Below, in pieces: positions 18,813 through 27,914 of a stretch of DNA of 64,000 nt (position 1 is the stretch's first letter; each line of letters opens with the position of its first letter). The position numbers were made by a program, and so were the translations under genes. The DNA is from Ottowia beijingensis (GTDB lineage Bacteria; Pseudomonadota; Gammaproteobacteria; Burkholderiales; Burkholderiaceae_C). Below the pieces are notes generated by a model. It saw nothing but the letters and a program-made list of their open reading frames with translations, searched no databases and was not told where the DNA came from. The DNA lies in the NCBI RefSeq assembly GCF_013423955.1, contig NZ_JACCKX010000001.1, forward strand, positions 1,364,001-1,428,000, in the 5' to 3' direction.

Positions 18813-19572
18813 TCAGGCGTAGGTCACCCAGTCCCTGAAAGCCGCCGCGTCCAGGTGCGGCAGGGTGTTGTAGGTCACCAGATGGTGCCGCTTGGGGTTG
18901 AAGGCGAATTCGGTGACTGCCGTGTTGCGGATGCGCAGGTTCAGCTCGATGCTGGTGGCGGCGGGCGCGTCCAGGATGTGGGCCACGGCGGTGGCGATGG
19001 GGCCGCCGCTGGAGACGATGAGCACGTTGCCCTCGTAGTGCTCGCGCACGTGGTCGAGCGCGCCGACCACGCCGGCGCGGAAGTCCACATAACTGGGCAT
19101 GCCCACGGGCTGCAGGCGCCCGTCCATCCACGCGGCCAGGCCGTCGCGCAGCAGGCGGAAGTGCTGGCGGTACAGCTCGGGCGTGTCGGGCTTGGGCAGG
19201 GGCTGGGGGTGGATGGCGGCGATGACGGCGTGGCTGTCGTATTCGTTCAGGCCGGGCCACAGAATGTGCGCCCCCACGCTTCGCGCTGGCGTGTCGGCGC
19301 TGCCCCCGAGGAGCGCTCGCCGCCTGGGGCGGCCCGGCGCGGCGCGGTGCTGGCGCCTCGATGCCGCCGCCTTCGGCGATGCCCTGCCAGGTGCCAAGCT
19401 GGCGCCGCAGGGTGCCGGTGAGCACGGCGTCGAAGTGCAGGGCATCACCAAGGCGCTCGCGCAGGTACTGGCCCAGGCGCACGCTCTGGCGCTGGCCCAG
19501 CTCGCTCAATTGGTCGTAGTCGTCGGCGCCGAAGCTGGCCTGGCCGTGGCGCACGAGGTAGAGGGTTCCCAT
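18813..19572 (-). CDS. histidine phosphatase (phosphoglycerate mutase-like) family protein, frameshifted and with a repeat insertion
   Basis: Starts [30 protein letters not shown] at ATG 19572; RHG is the phosphohistidine motif. After [21 protein letters not shown] the sequence runs into repeat-like DNA (19266-19350) and returns in another frame at [20 protein letters not shown], ending FRDWVTYA. The motif where the family normally has its second catalytic His reads [15 protein letters not shown], with Ser in place of His. It is either a phosphatase of altered activity or a protein broken by the insertion. Confidence in the family is good; functionality is doubtful. Confidence 0.7.
19266..19350. 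repeat. GC-rich repeat (R6) inserted within the phosphatase gene
   Basis: Contains CCCCCACGCTTCGCGCTGGC, CTGCCCCCGAGGAGCGCTCG and CCTGGGGCGGCCCGGCGCGG. Similar words are, to my recollection, common between Comamonadaceae genes. Here the element separates two conserved parts of one gene. Confidence 0.5.
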
Positions 19573-19662
19573 GCGCGGATTGTGGCGGCGCGGGCGGCCG
19601 TGTGATGCGCTGGCCGGTCGTGCACGTGACAGGCGCGGCCCATTCCTGTGTTTTGCACTTTT

Positions 19663-19738
19663 TGTGTGGACGGCCTTGGCCGCGATGGGGTGGTGATGGC
19701 GTGGGTGCGCTGCCATCGCGGGCAAGCCCGCTCGCACA
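19663..19738. repeat. degenerate REP-like palindrome R1 (copy 3)
   Basis: Right arm ATCGCGGGCAAGCCCGCTCG is intact; the left arm (TGGACGGCCTTGGCCGCGAT) is diverged. Confidence 0.6.
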
Positions 19739-19745
19739 AGGCGCT

Positions 19746-19938
19746 GATACTTTTTCGCGTTCAAAAAGACAGCTGTTCGCGCGCGATGCGATGACGAAAA
19801 TGACCTCGCTGCGCTTCGATGACGGCGGCTGCGCCGCCATGACGCCAGCCAAGTGCGAGGCATTTTGCGCAGCACGGACGTCATTTCGTCATCACGCGCG
19901 CAGCGGCGAAGTCATGGCGTCATCCGTCAAAAAGCCGA
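19746..19938. repeat. interspersed repeat R2, long form (copy 3)
   Basis: Contains GATGCGATGACGAAAATGAC, CTCGCTGCGCTTCGATGACG, GCGGCTGCGCCGCCATGACG and GTCATTTCGTCATCACG. Almost base-for-base like 58452-58645, and an inverted relative lies at 27914-28115. Fills most of gene-free 19573-20009. Confidence 0.8.
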
Positions 19939-20009
19939 CGTCTGGAACGCGAAACGGCATGACAAGCAATTGCCCTGCCCCACGGAGTGCGGGCGGCGTG
20001 GGTGACGGG

Positions 20010-20330
20010 CTATGCCTGCTGCAGCACGCGGGCCAGCACGGCCGCGTCCACGTTGGCGCCGGTCAGGCTCACGCCGACGCATTGGCCGCGCAGGCGGTCG
20101 CGCTGCTGCAGCGCGGCGGCGAAGGCGGCGGCGCCGGCGCCTTCGGCGACGTTGTGGGTGTCGTTGTAGAGGGCGCGCATGGCGTGGGCCGCCTCGTCGT
20201 CGCTGACCTGCACCACGTGGTCGAGGTGCGCCTGCAGCAGCGCCCAGCGGTACTGCGGCGTGGGCGCGAAGGCGCGGTACACCACCTGCGCGGCGGCTTC
20301 AATCTCGGCCAGCGTGGGCAGCGTGGGCAT
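20010..20330 (-). pseudogene. threonine/serine dehydratase with a large in-frame internal deletion
   Basis: Encodes 106 residues. The first 34 (MPTLPTLAEIEAAAQVVYRA, FAPTPQYRWALL) are the usual N terminus of a PLP-dependent threonine dehydratase of about 320 residues. The rest (VQVSDDEAAHAMRALYNDTH, NVAEGAGAAAFAAAL, GVSLTGANVD) is its C terminus. The PLP-binding core, including the Lys motif, is missing; the joint is near 20225 and stays in frame. It cannot be active as a dehydratase. Confidence 0.75.
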
Positions 20331-20352
20331 GCGGGAGTTTCCTCTCACCCAA

Positions 20353-20420
20353 AATGTGGGGAGTATATGCTTTTGCGCCCTCCCATCGGGCGCCGGGAGA
20401 TATATATAAGGGAGTATCAC
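20353..20420. repeat. composite repeat R4 (copy 2)
   Basis: GGGGAGTATATGC and AGGGAGTATCACG as direct boxes around a GCGCCCTCCCATCGGGCGC hairpin, between the VOC gene end and the dehydratase start. Confidence 0.7.
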
Positions 20421-20449
20421 GCCGCATCGGCCCCGAAGGATGAGGGGAC

Positions 20450-21175
20450 TCAGGGGCGGGGCTGACCGATGGACGACAGCGTGACCACGCCGCGCGGCGT
20501 GGCCAGCACGGCTTCGATGGCCGGCTGCGGTGCGGGCTCGATGGCGGTGTCGCCCAGGCCAGCCGCCTTGCAGGCTTCGGCCAGCGCGGCGGCGCGCGGG
20601 TGCTTCAGCCTCAGGGCGTGCAAGGTCACGCCGCTGGGCGGCAGGCGCGCGGCCGGGTGCGTGGCACCCCACTCGATTAGCGTGGGCAGGCAGCCGTCGA
20701 ACAGGCGGCGGCCGTCGGGGCGCACGGTGATCTGCCATTGCAGCAGGCCGGCCGGCGTGTCGCGGCTGGCGTGCAGCAGCTCGCCGCGGTCAATCTCCAG
20801 CATGGCCAGGCGCGCGGCGGCCTCCTGCAGGTCGGGCACACGCGCCACCCAGTGGATGAGGCGCGGGCCGTGCGCGCGCACCTGCTCGCGCAGGGCCGCG
20901 TCGTCCATGTCGAACCAGCGCTTCAGGCCTGCAGCGCCCGTCTGGCGGTCGCCAGTTGCTTCTGGATTGATAGCGATGATCTCCAGGTATGCCAGCGGAA
21001 ACGCCGGCGATTCGATGGTCAGCAGGCGGTTGTGGGTGCCGAACAGCGGGTGCTCGCCGCCCGGCGCGGCCGCCACGCCCAGCGTGGCTTCGCACCACGC
21101 GGCGCCTTGCGCCAGCGTGTCGGCCATCACCACCAGATGGTCGAGGCGCGGGCGGTCGTGCAGCGGCGCGGTCAC
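20450..21175 (-). CDS. VOC family protein with glyoxalase-like domain
   Basis: 241 residues beginning TAPLHDRPRLDHLVVMADTL, the entry strand of a glyoxalase-like (VOC, Glyoxalase_3 type) fold, with EHPLFGTHNRLLTIE, YLEIIAINPEA and RLIHWVARVPDL. The start is GTG 21175, whose GTGA overlaps the phzF stop, so it is translationally coupled to phzF. The VOC fold carries out metal-dependent isomerase or dioxygenase chemistry; the substrate is unknown. The frame is intact. A short R3-like core lies in the coding region near 20955-20985. Confidence 0.8.
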   Translation of the reverse strand: MTAPLHDRPRLDHLVVMADTLAQGAAWCEATLGVAAAPGGEHPLFGTHNRLLTIESPAFPLAYLEIIAINPEATGDRQTGAAGLKRWFDMDDAALREQVRAHGPRLIHWVARVPDLQEAAARLAMLEIDRGELLHASRDTPAGLLQWQITVRPDGRRLFDGCLPTLIEWGATHPAARLPPSGVTLHALRLKHPRAAALAEACKAAGLGDTAIEPAPQPAIEAVLATPRGVVTLSSIGQPRP

Positions 21176-22095
21176 AGCAGCACCTCGCCCTGGACCATGC
21201 GCACGCAGTCGCCGCCCACCCACACCTGGCCGTCCGCGTCGCGCTCGACATGCACGCGGCCGGCACGGCCCAGCGCCGTGCCCTGCGCGGCGATGTAGCT
21301 GGCGGGCAGTTCGCCCGCCGCGATCAGCCACTGCGCCAGGCTGGCGTTCAGGCTGCCGGTGACCGGGTCTTCGGTCACGCCGATGGGCGCGGCGAATGCG
21401 CGCACCTCGATCAGCGGCGCCGCCTCGCGCCCGGCCGCGGCGGTGAAGGCACGCGCCTCGCGGCTCGACCGCGCTATCAAGGGCAGAGCACCCTGCGCTT
21501 GGTGGATGCCGACCACGCCCACTTTTTGCCCCAGCCTGGCCAGTTGCGCTTGGTCGGGCTCGAGCGCCAGCACGGTATCGGCGTTGTCGAGCTGCAGCGT
21601 CAGCCAGGCGGGGCCGTTGTCGAGCAGCTGCGCGCGCTGCACCTGCGCCGCGGGCACGCCCAGCGCCTGCGCCACCTGGGCCAGCACCACCGGCGACGGA
21701 TCGCTGCGCGTGCTGGGCGGCGCGGCAAAGGCCAGGTGCTCGCGCCCATCCACGGCCTGGCGCCGGATCGGCACCAGCCCCTTGGCGCACTGCTGCACGA
21801 TCACGTCGCCGCGCTGCGGCTGCCCGCCCGCCGCCAGCCAGGCAAAGCACGAGCCCAGCGTGGGGTGGCCGGCGAAGGGCAGCTCGCCGCCGGGCGTGAA
21901 GATGCGCAGGGCGTAGTCCGCCGCGGGCTCGGTGGGCGGCAGGACGAAGGTCGTTTCCGACAGGTTGGTCCAGCGCGCGAAGCGCTGCATGGCGGCGTCG
22001 TCAAGGCCACTGCCATCCAGCACCACGGCCACCGGGTTGCCGTAGCCGGGGGTGTCGGTGAAGACGTCGATCTGGGCGAAGGGGCGAGGGGTCAT
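21172..22095 (-). CDS. PhzF family isomerase
   Basis: 307 residues of the diaminopimelate-epimerase-like PhzF fold. Signature parts: FAQIDVFTDTPGYGNPVAVV, LSETTFVLPP (conserved Glu), FAGHPTLGSCFAW and IGVTEDPVTGSLNASLAQWL. Such proteins isomerise small acids; without other phenazine genes nearby this is a general family member, not evidence of phenazine synthesis. ATG 22095, coupled to the downstream VOC gene. An R3-like core is seen within codons near 21470-21520. Confidence 0.9.
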   Translation of the reverse strand: MTPRPFAQIDVFTDTPGYGNPVAVVLDGSGLDDAAMQRFARWTNLSETTFVLPPTEPAADYALRIFTPGGELPFAGHPTLGSCFAWLAAGGQPQRGDVIVQQCAKGLVPIRRQAVDGREHLAFAAPPSTRSDPSPVVLAQVAQALGVPAAQVQRAQLLDNGPAWLTLQLDNADTVLALEPDQAQLARLGQKVGVVGIHQAQGALPLIARSSREARAFTAAAGREAAPLIEVRAFAAPIGVTEDPVTGSLNASLAQWLIAAGELPASYIAAQGTALGRAGRVHVERDADGQVWVGGDCVRMVQGEVLL

Positions 22096-22096
22096 G

Positions 22097-22157
22097 GTGT
22101 GATAGCTATAGAATCAGGAGCTGCTTGCGCTTTCTGGTCAAGGTCTGGAGGCCGATT
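22097..22157. repeat. interspersed repeat R3 (copy)
   Basis: GTGATAGCTATAGAATCAGG, AGCTGCTTGCGC and GGAGGCCGATTTCACCTTG, between the aminotransferase stop and phzF start. Confidence 0.65.
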
Positions 22158-23377
22158 TCACCTTGAAAGCGCCTGCCGCACCACCTGCCCCAGCGCGGCC
22201 ATGCCGCGGTCGATCTCGGCCGGCGTGGAGGTGACGAAGGACAGGCGCAGCGTGCGCGTGTCGGGCTGCTGGGCGTAGAACGGCGCGCCGGGCACGAAAG
22301 CCATGCCGGCGTCGACGGCGGCGGGCAGCAGCGTCTGGGCGTTCAGGCCCTCGGGCAATTTCACCCACACGAACATGCCGCCGGCGGGGCGCGTCCACTT
22401 GGCGCCGGTGGGGCCCAGTTCGCACTCCAGCGCGGCCAGCATGGCGTCGCGCTGCGCGTGGTAGCGCGCGCGGATGGTGGGCACGTGGCGGTCGAGAAAA
22501 CCATCGCGAATCACCTCGGCCACCACGCGCTGGTTGAAGCCGGGCGTGTGCAAATCGGCCGCCTGCTTGGCCTGCAGCAGCTTGGGATACAGCGCGGGCG
22601 GCGCGATGAGGTAGCCCAGGCGCAGGCCGGGCGCCAGGATTTTGCTGAACGAGCCCAGGTACACCACGCCCTCGGGCCAGCGCGCCAGCAGGGCGCAGGC
22701 GGCGTCTGCTCGAACCACAGCTCGCCATAGGGGTTGTCCTCGACGATGGGCAGGCCGAACTCGCGGCAGACGGCGATCACCTGCTGGCGGCGCGTTTCGT
22801 CCATGGTGCGGCCGGTGGGGTTCTGGAAGTTGGGCAGCAGGTAGATGAAGCGCGGGCGCTCGCCTTTTGAAGCGCCTCGCGCAATGCCTGCGGCGACACG
22901 CCGCCATCGTCGCTGGCCACGTTCTCGGGCACCGGCTGCATGGGCGTGAAGGCCTGCAGCGCGCCCAGGTAGGTGGGCGACTCGACCAGCAGGCGGCAGC
23001 ACTTGTCGAGCAGCACCTTGGCGATCAGGTCCAGCCCCTGCTGGCTGCCGGTGGTGATGAGCACCTGCTCGGGCGACACGGTGGCGCCGTGCTTGCCCAT
23101 TTCATCGGCCACCCACTGGCGCAGCTCGGGCAGGCCTTCGCTCGACGCGTATTGCAGCGACGGCTTGGCGATGGCGCTGTCCTTGCCCAGCACGGTGGCG
23201 CAGGCATCGCGCATGGCGTCGACGGGAAAGGTCTCGGGCGACGGCAGGCCGCCGGCGAAGTTGAGGATGCCGGGGCGCTCGGTCACCTTCAGGATTTCGC
23301 GGATGGCGGAGGGTTCATGGCCTCGGCGCGCTCGGCCAGGTGCCAGGGGTGGTGGGTTGCAGGTCGTTGGGGTTCAT
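22158..23377 (-). CDS. PLP-dependent aminotransferase, 2-aminoadipate/LysN-like (four frameshifts)
   Basis: Fold-type I aminotransferase. ATG 23377 follows an AGGAG site. Pieces in order: MNPNDLQPTTP, LKVTERPGILNFAGGLPSPE, TTGSQQGLDLIAKVLLD, FIYLLPNFQNPTGRTM (NPTG motif), YLGSFSKILAPGLRLGYLIA (PLP Lys in SFSK), TLRLSFVTST. Frames change near 23335, 23305, 22866 and 22703; each is repaired by one base in a homopolymer, giving 407 residues, the normal length. It lies at the end of a leftward run with two exporter genes and an MNT-HEPN pair; a role in amino-acid turnover is inferred. Confidence 0.85.
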
Positions 23378-23399
23378 GGGGTTTCTCCTGTTGTTCGGG

Positions 23400-23839
23400 T
23401 CAGGGCATCAATTCGGGGTGGTGCGCACGCAGCCAGTCGCGCACGTGTTGCTGCAGCATCCGGGCCGACTGCAGGCAGGCTGCCGCCGCGGATTCGGGCA
23501 CGGTGTCGCCGGAATAGTCGGCCAGATGGCGCTGTTTGCGCAGTGCGTCCAACGGCCACACCGCTTCGGGGCCAGCCCCACGCTGAGGGGCAGGGTTTGC
23601 AGGGCTGTCTGGTGGTGGCCCGGCTTGCTGGTCAGCGTGCGGTAGCCGTTGGCATGCAGGCCCGCCATGGCCAGTTGCATGACGGCCTTGTAGGCGGCGT
23701 CAAAGCGGTTTTCGCAACTCAGGCCCGCCAGTTGGGCGTCGGCGATGTTGCGGCGGGCCGCGGCCAGCAGGTGGGCCACCTGCGCCTTGTCGGGCGTGAT
23801 GACATCAAGGCTGACGCCGACCAAGTTCTTCAAGCTCAC
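23400..23839 (-). CDS. HEPN-domain protein partnered with an MNT nucleotidyltransferase (one frameshift)
   Basis: Helical protein of 146 residues: DKAQVAHLLAAARRNIADAQ, SCENRFDAAYKAVMQLAMAG, then after a break near 23572 (one C missing) AVWPLDALRKQRHLADYSGD and QQHVRDWLRAHHPELMP. The helix pattern and the RKQRHLADY stretch fit HEPN proteins, many of which are RNases neutralised by an adjacent nucleotidyltransferase. The start is probably GTG 23839, inside the 3' end of the upstream gene (35-base overlap), so the two are coupled. An alternative is an accessory subunit without RNase activity. Confidence 0.7.
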
Positions 23840-24404
23840 GCTCGTCTCCCAGCAGGAATATCTTGGGCTTGCCCAGCACGTCGCGCAGGAAAGGCCCGTC
23901 GGCGGCGCTGGCAAACTCTGCCGCGCTGAACACCTTGGGGTTGATCTCGCGGCCCAGTTGCGCTTGCGCCGGATGCAGCAACTGCACCGCGCGCGCGAAG
24001 TCGAGCTCGCCGATCAGCATCAGGTCGATGTCGCTGCCCGCCGTCTCCTCGCCCCGCGCCACCGAGCCGAAGACGAAGGCCGCGCGCAGCTGGTCCGCCA
24101 CCGGCGCCAGTGCGTCGATCAGCACGTCGGCCAGGCCCGAGGTCTTGCGCAGGATGCTGGCCAGTTCGGCAAAGATGGGGTGGGCCTTGTTGGCGCTGTA
24201 GATCTGCTGGTTGCCACGCCGCTCGCGTTGCAGCAGGCCGGCGTCGGCCAGCTTGACCAACTCGCGCGTGACGGTGCCCGCCGGCAGGCCCGCCCGCCGG
24301 GCGATCTCGCGGCCGTGCAGTGCGTCGTCGGGGTGCAGCAACAGCAGGCCCAGCACGCGTCGGCGGTATTCGGGCAGCAGGACGGAGATGGCAGAGGGTT
24401 GCAT
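23805..24404 (-). CDS. winged-helix regulator fused to an MNT-type nucleotidyltransferase domain
   Basis: 199 residues. The N-terminal half is an ArsR-like winged helix (EYRRRVLGLLLLHPDDALHG, IARRAGLPAGTVTRELVKLA, LLQRERRGNQQIY). The C-terminal half is a minimal nucleotidyltransferase (AFVFGSVARGEETAGSDIDL, with the GSxARG and SDxDL metal-site residues). MNT proteins AMPylate or otherwise silence HEPN partners, so this is the likely antitoxin, here with its own DNA-binding domain. It starts at ATG 24404 next to a palindromic operator, consistent with autoregulation. The frame is intact. Confidence 0.85.
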   Translation of the reverse strand: MQPSAISVLLPEYRRRVLGLLLLHPDDALHGREIARRAGLPAGTVTRELVKLADAGLLQRERRGNQQIYSANKAHPIFAELASILRKTSGLADVLIDALAPVADQLRAAFVFGSVARGEETAGSDIDLMLIGELDFARAVQLLHPAQAQLGREINPKVFSAAEFASAADGPFLRDVLGKPKIFLLGDERELEELGRRQP

Positions 24405-24408
24405 TTTT

Positions 24409-24424
24409 GGCGTCAATTGTCGCC
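24409..24424. promoter_or_regulatory. palindromic operator upstream of the HTH-MNT gene
   Basis: GGCGTCAATTGTCGCC, symmetric at 14 of 16 positions, begins five bases before the ATG. A further CAATTGGCC-like half site lies at 24435-24443. A natural autoregulatory site for the encoded winged helix. Confidence 0.55.
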
Positions 24425-24433
24425 TTATTTGCA

Positions 24434-25352
24434 TCAATTGGCCACCGGCCGCGCCAGTCGGCGGCTGAGGAACACGGTGGCCACCACGGCCAGGGCGAAG
24501 CCGATGGACATCGCGTCCAGCCGCTCGCCCAGCAGCGGCACGGCGAACAGCATCGACAAAAGGGCTGCAGCAGCTGCACCTGGCTGACGCGCAGGGCGCC
24601 GCCCCAGTCCAGCCCGCGGTACCAGGCGAAGAAACCGGCCCACATCGAGAACACGCCGACGTAGACGAAGCCGGCCCAGGCAGCGGGGCGGATGGCGCCG
24701 ACATCGGCCGGCCACAGCCACCACGCCGCCGGCAGGCTGAGCGGCAGTGCCAGCGCGCAGATCCAGCAAATCGTCTGCTCGGCCCCCAGCACCGGGCTGA
24801 CCTGCGCGCCCGCCACGTAGCCGACGGACGCGGCGATGACGGCGCCAATCAACAGCGCATCGGCCCAGGCCAGCCCGAAGCCGCCCGCGCCCTGCGCGCG
24901 CAGCCAGGCGAACAGCATCACCAGCGCACTGCCGGCCACCGCACAGGCCCAGAAGGCGGGCGCGCGCGCTGCCCCATCATCAGCGCCACGGCCACCGCGG
25001 TGGCCAGCGGCCCCAGCGCCATGATGACCGCCGCGTGCGTGGCGGTGACGCTGCGCAGCGCCAGCGCCAGCAGCACCGGAAAGCCGATCACGTTGCCCGC
25101 CACCGCCAGCCCCAGCAGGCGCCAGTGCGCGCGCTGCGGCCAGGCCGCGCGCGTGAGCAGCAGGAACGCGGCCGACAGCAGCCCCGCCAGCGCCGCGCGC
25201 CCGGCGGTGACGAAGGCGGGCGAGAGCTGCGGCGCCGCGTCGGTGCCGGTGGCCAGACGCGTGGCGGGCAGCGTGATGGCGAAGATCAGCACGCCCAGCA
25301 CACCCAGCCAGAAGCCGGCCAGCAGCCGCGCATCGCCCTGCAGGGTGTTCAT
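24434..25352 (-). CDS. EamA/DMT family transporter (two frameshifts)
   Basis: Ten-helix drug/metabolite transporter, 306 residues after repair. First EamA repeat: FWLGVLGVLIFAITLPATRL, HAAVIMALGPLATAVAVALM. Second: SALVMLFAWLRAQGAGGFGL, FVYVGVFSMWAGFFAWYRGL, QVQLLQPLLSMLFAVPLLGE. Breaks near 24962 (one C) and 24562 (one T in TTTT). It starts MNTLQGDARLLAG at ATG 25352, five bases after the lysE stop, so it is in the same leftward operon. Exports small metabolites or amino acids; substrate unknown. Confidence 0.85.
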
Positions 25353-25357
25353 GCCGA

Positions 25358-26025
25358 TCAGCCTTGCGCGTCGATCGGGCGGGCGCCGGCCGCTGCGTTT
25401 TCAGGAGCAGTCGAGGGCGCGGCCAGCGCGCTCCACACCATCCACGCCGACGTGGCCACCAGCGCCGCGGCCATCACGCGGTTGAACCACAGCAGCCGCT
25501 GCCCCTGCGCCAGCCAGCCGCGCAGCAGCGAGCCGATGAGCGCGTAGGTGAAGTTGCTGGCAAAGCCGAAGAACAGCATCACCGGCAGCACCATCAGCAG
25601 GCGCGCCACCCAGTCGGGCCGGCCGGCCACCCAGCCGGCGACGATGGACAGCGCCAGCATCCACGCCTTGATGTTGAGGAACTGCAGGCCCACGCCTTCG
25701 GCAAAGCTGACCTGCAAGCGCCGCTCGTCGGCCTGCGACAGGGTGCGGCTGCCGGCCAGCCGCCAGGCCAGCCACAGCATGTAGCCCACGCCCACCGCCA
25801 GAATGCCCCAGCGCAGCACCGGCACCGCCATCACCAGCGCGCCCACGCCCAGCGCGCACAGCACGAACAGGCCCGCCCAGCCGGTGGGCACCGCGCAGAC
25901 GAAGCGCATGGCGCCGCGCAGGCCGCGGTTGGCCGCGATGGCGGTGGACAGCGTGGTGTTGGGGCCGGGGTGAAGCTGCTGGCGGTGGCCAGCACCAGCA
26001 GGGCACTGAATTCAGCGGCGGTCAT
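25358..26025 (-). CDS. LysE/RhtB family amino-acid exporter (one frameshift)
   Basis: Six-helix exporter, 222 residues. It starts MTAAEFSALLVLATASSFTP at ATG 26025; the conserved SFTPGPN motif is broken by one missing C near 25970, after which TTLSTAIAANRGLRGAMRF follows. Other helices: AGLFVLCALGVGALVMAVPV, FAEGVGLQFLNIKAWMLALS. It is divergent from a MocR-type regulator, a pairing common for amino-acid exporters, and is the first gene of a leftward run with eamA. Confidence 0.88.
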
Positions 26026-26062
26026 GCACTGCAATGTAGCGCGGCGCAGCCGTACAGATTCA

Positions 26063-26095
26063 ATACAGTTGACGAGGTCAGTGGCTGAACTGTAT
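26063..26095. promoter_or_regulatory. inverted repeat between lysE and mocR (candidate MocR operator)
   Basis: Perfect 8-base arms ATACAGTT (26063-26070) and AACTGTAT (26088-26095), 17 bases apart, just upstream of the lysE start. A TACAGATT box precedes them. Control by the divergent MocR protein is inferred. Confidence 0.5.
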
Positions 26096-26179
26096 GGTTT
26101 GCGGCGACGCTACAGCGGTGCCAGCGGATCGGCGGCCATTTACAAGAACACTTGGTTGGCAGCCAGTTGCAGACTGCGT

Positions 26180-26254
26180 TGTGGGAGCGGGCTTGCCCGC
26201 GATCAAGCGTTGGCTGCGACGAGGCGCCTCATCGCGGGCAAGCCCGCTCCCACA
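26180..26254. repeat. REP-like palindrome R1 (copy 4)
   Basis: Arms GTGGGAGCGGGCTTGCCCGC and GCGGGCAAGCCCGCTCCCAC. The centre is the reverse complement of the copy at 58704-58778. It lies in gene-free 26026-26446. Confidence 0.85.
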
Positions 26255-26305
26255 CCGCGGAGGTGATCCGCGCGGCATCAGAGACTTCTTGACAATCAAT
26301 CAAAA

Positions 26306-26395
26306 ACAATAGCTTCTCGCGCCCGTCATTGCTTTGTTTCAGATGTTTTCTCTTGAAATCCAATCAGGACAAGCGCAAGCCACTATCAAAAGTGA
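26306..26395. repeat. interspersed repeat R3, long form
   Basis: AAAACAATAGCTTCTCGCGC, then CTTGAAATCCAATCAGGACA and CAAGCGCAAGCCACTATCAA: an inverted pair GATAGTGG/AGCTTCTCGCGC type element. The closest relative is 54513-54600. Confidence 0.7.
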
Positions 26396-26446
26396 CTTCC
26401 CGATGTTCACGCTGAACGCCCAGCGCCCAACGCTCCACCTCTGCAC

Positions 26447-27914
26447 ATGCTGCTGCGCACCCCCACCCAGTCACTGACCGACCAGCTGGCCGAGCGCTTT
26501 GCCGAGCGCATCCGCGACAAGCTGCTGGCGCCCGGCTCGCGCCTGCCCAGCGTGCGGCAGTGCGCGGCGCTGCACCGGGTCAGCCCGTCCACCGTGGTGG
26601 CCGCCTACGACCAGCTGCTGGCGCAGGGCCTGGTGGAGGCGCGGCCGCAGCGCGGCTTCTTCGTGCGCCACCCGGTGGCGCGGCCGGCCGCAGCGCCCCA
26701 GCGCAAGGCGCGCGCAGCCATCGAATCCGAAGCATTCAGCGACCCGGCCGACGCCCGCCGCCTGAACGCGCCGATCAGCGCCGCCACGCTGATGCGCGGC
26801 ATGTTCCACGCCGCCGACGCGCGCCCGCAGCCCGGCATGGGCGTGCTGCCGCCCGACTGGCTGGGCGCCGACTTCATGGCCGCCGCCGTGCGCAAGGTCA
26901 GCACGCCGGCGCAGCTGCTCGACGCCACCGTGCGCTATGGCGAGCCGCAGGGCGACGCCGGCCTGCGCCGCGTGCTGGCCGCGCGGCTGGCCAGCCAGGG
27001 CATCGACGCCGACGCGGCGCAGATCGTCACCACCGTGGGTGCCACGCAGGCGCTGGACATCGTCAGCCGCACCCTGCTGCGCCCCGGCGACACGGTGCTG
27101 GTGGAGGAGCCCGGCTGGTCGGTCGAGTTCGCGCGGCTGGCCTCGCTGGGCATGCGCATGCTGCCGGTGCCGCGCGGCCCCGACGGGCCCGACCTGGCGG
27201 TGATGGCGCGCTACTGCGAGGCACACGCCGGCACGCCGCAGGCGCCGCGCCTGTTCGTCAGCGTGAGCGTGCTGCACAACCCCACGGGCTACTGCCTGTC
27301 GCCCGCCAGCGCGCACCGCGTGCTGCAACTGGCGCAGCAGCACGACTTCCACATCGTCGAGGACGACACCTACCACCATCTGGCCCCCGAGCACGCCACG
27401 CGGCTGGCGCAGCTGGACGGCCTGCGCCGCACCATCTACGTCAGCGGTTTCGCCAAGGTGCTGGCGCCGGCCTGGCGCGTGGGCTTTCTGGCCGCGCCGC
27501 CCGAGCTGGTGGAGCGCCTGCTCGACACCGCTGCTGGCCACGCTGACCACGCCCAGCCTGCTGGAGCGCGCGCTGGCCCACTGCATCGAGCACGGCCAGC
27601 TGCGCCGCCACGCCGAGCGCCTGCGCATCAGGCTGGATGCCGCACGCAGCCGCAGCGCGCGGCTGGCGCTGCAGCACGGCTGCACGTTCGCGGCCGAGCC
27701 GGCCGGCCTGTTCGGCTGGGTCGACACCGATGTGGACACCGACCAGCTGGCGCTGCGCATGCTCGACCAGGGCTACCTGCTGGCGCCCGGCGCGCTGTTC
27801 CACGCCAGCCGGCAGCCCAGCCCGCTGATGCGCATCAACTTCGCCACCACGCAGGACGCCGCGTTCTGGAAGACCTTCGAGCGCGTGCGCAGCGCGTTGA
27901 TGGCGCGGGCCTGA
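26447..27914 (+). CDS. MocR-type (GntR/aminotransferase fusion) transcriptional regulator (one frameshift)
   Basis: GntR winged helix (QLAERFAERIRDKLLAPGSR, LPSVRQCAALHRVSPSTVVA) followed by an aminotransferase-like domain (TTVGATQALDIVSRTLLRPG, VLHNPTGYCLSP, IYVSGFAKVLAPAWRVG with the PLP-binding Lys). The frame breaks near 27530; adding CG restores LLDTALLATLTTPSLLERAL and a 489-residue protein ending FERVRSALMARA. MocR proteins sense PLP or amino compounds and often control a divergent exporter, here lysE. ATG 26447. Confidence 0.88.

Noticed and set aside
21172..22095. Phenazine biosynthesis locus
   Set aside because: Only a PhzF-family protein is present and none of the other phenazine genes; the family is widespread with other functions.
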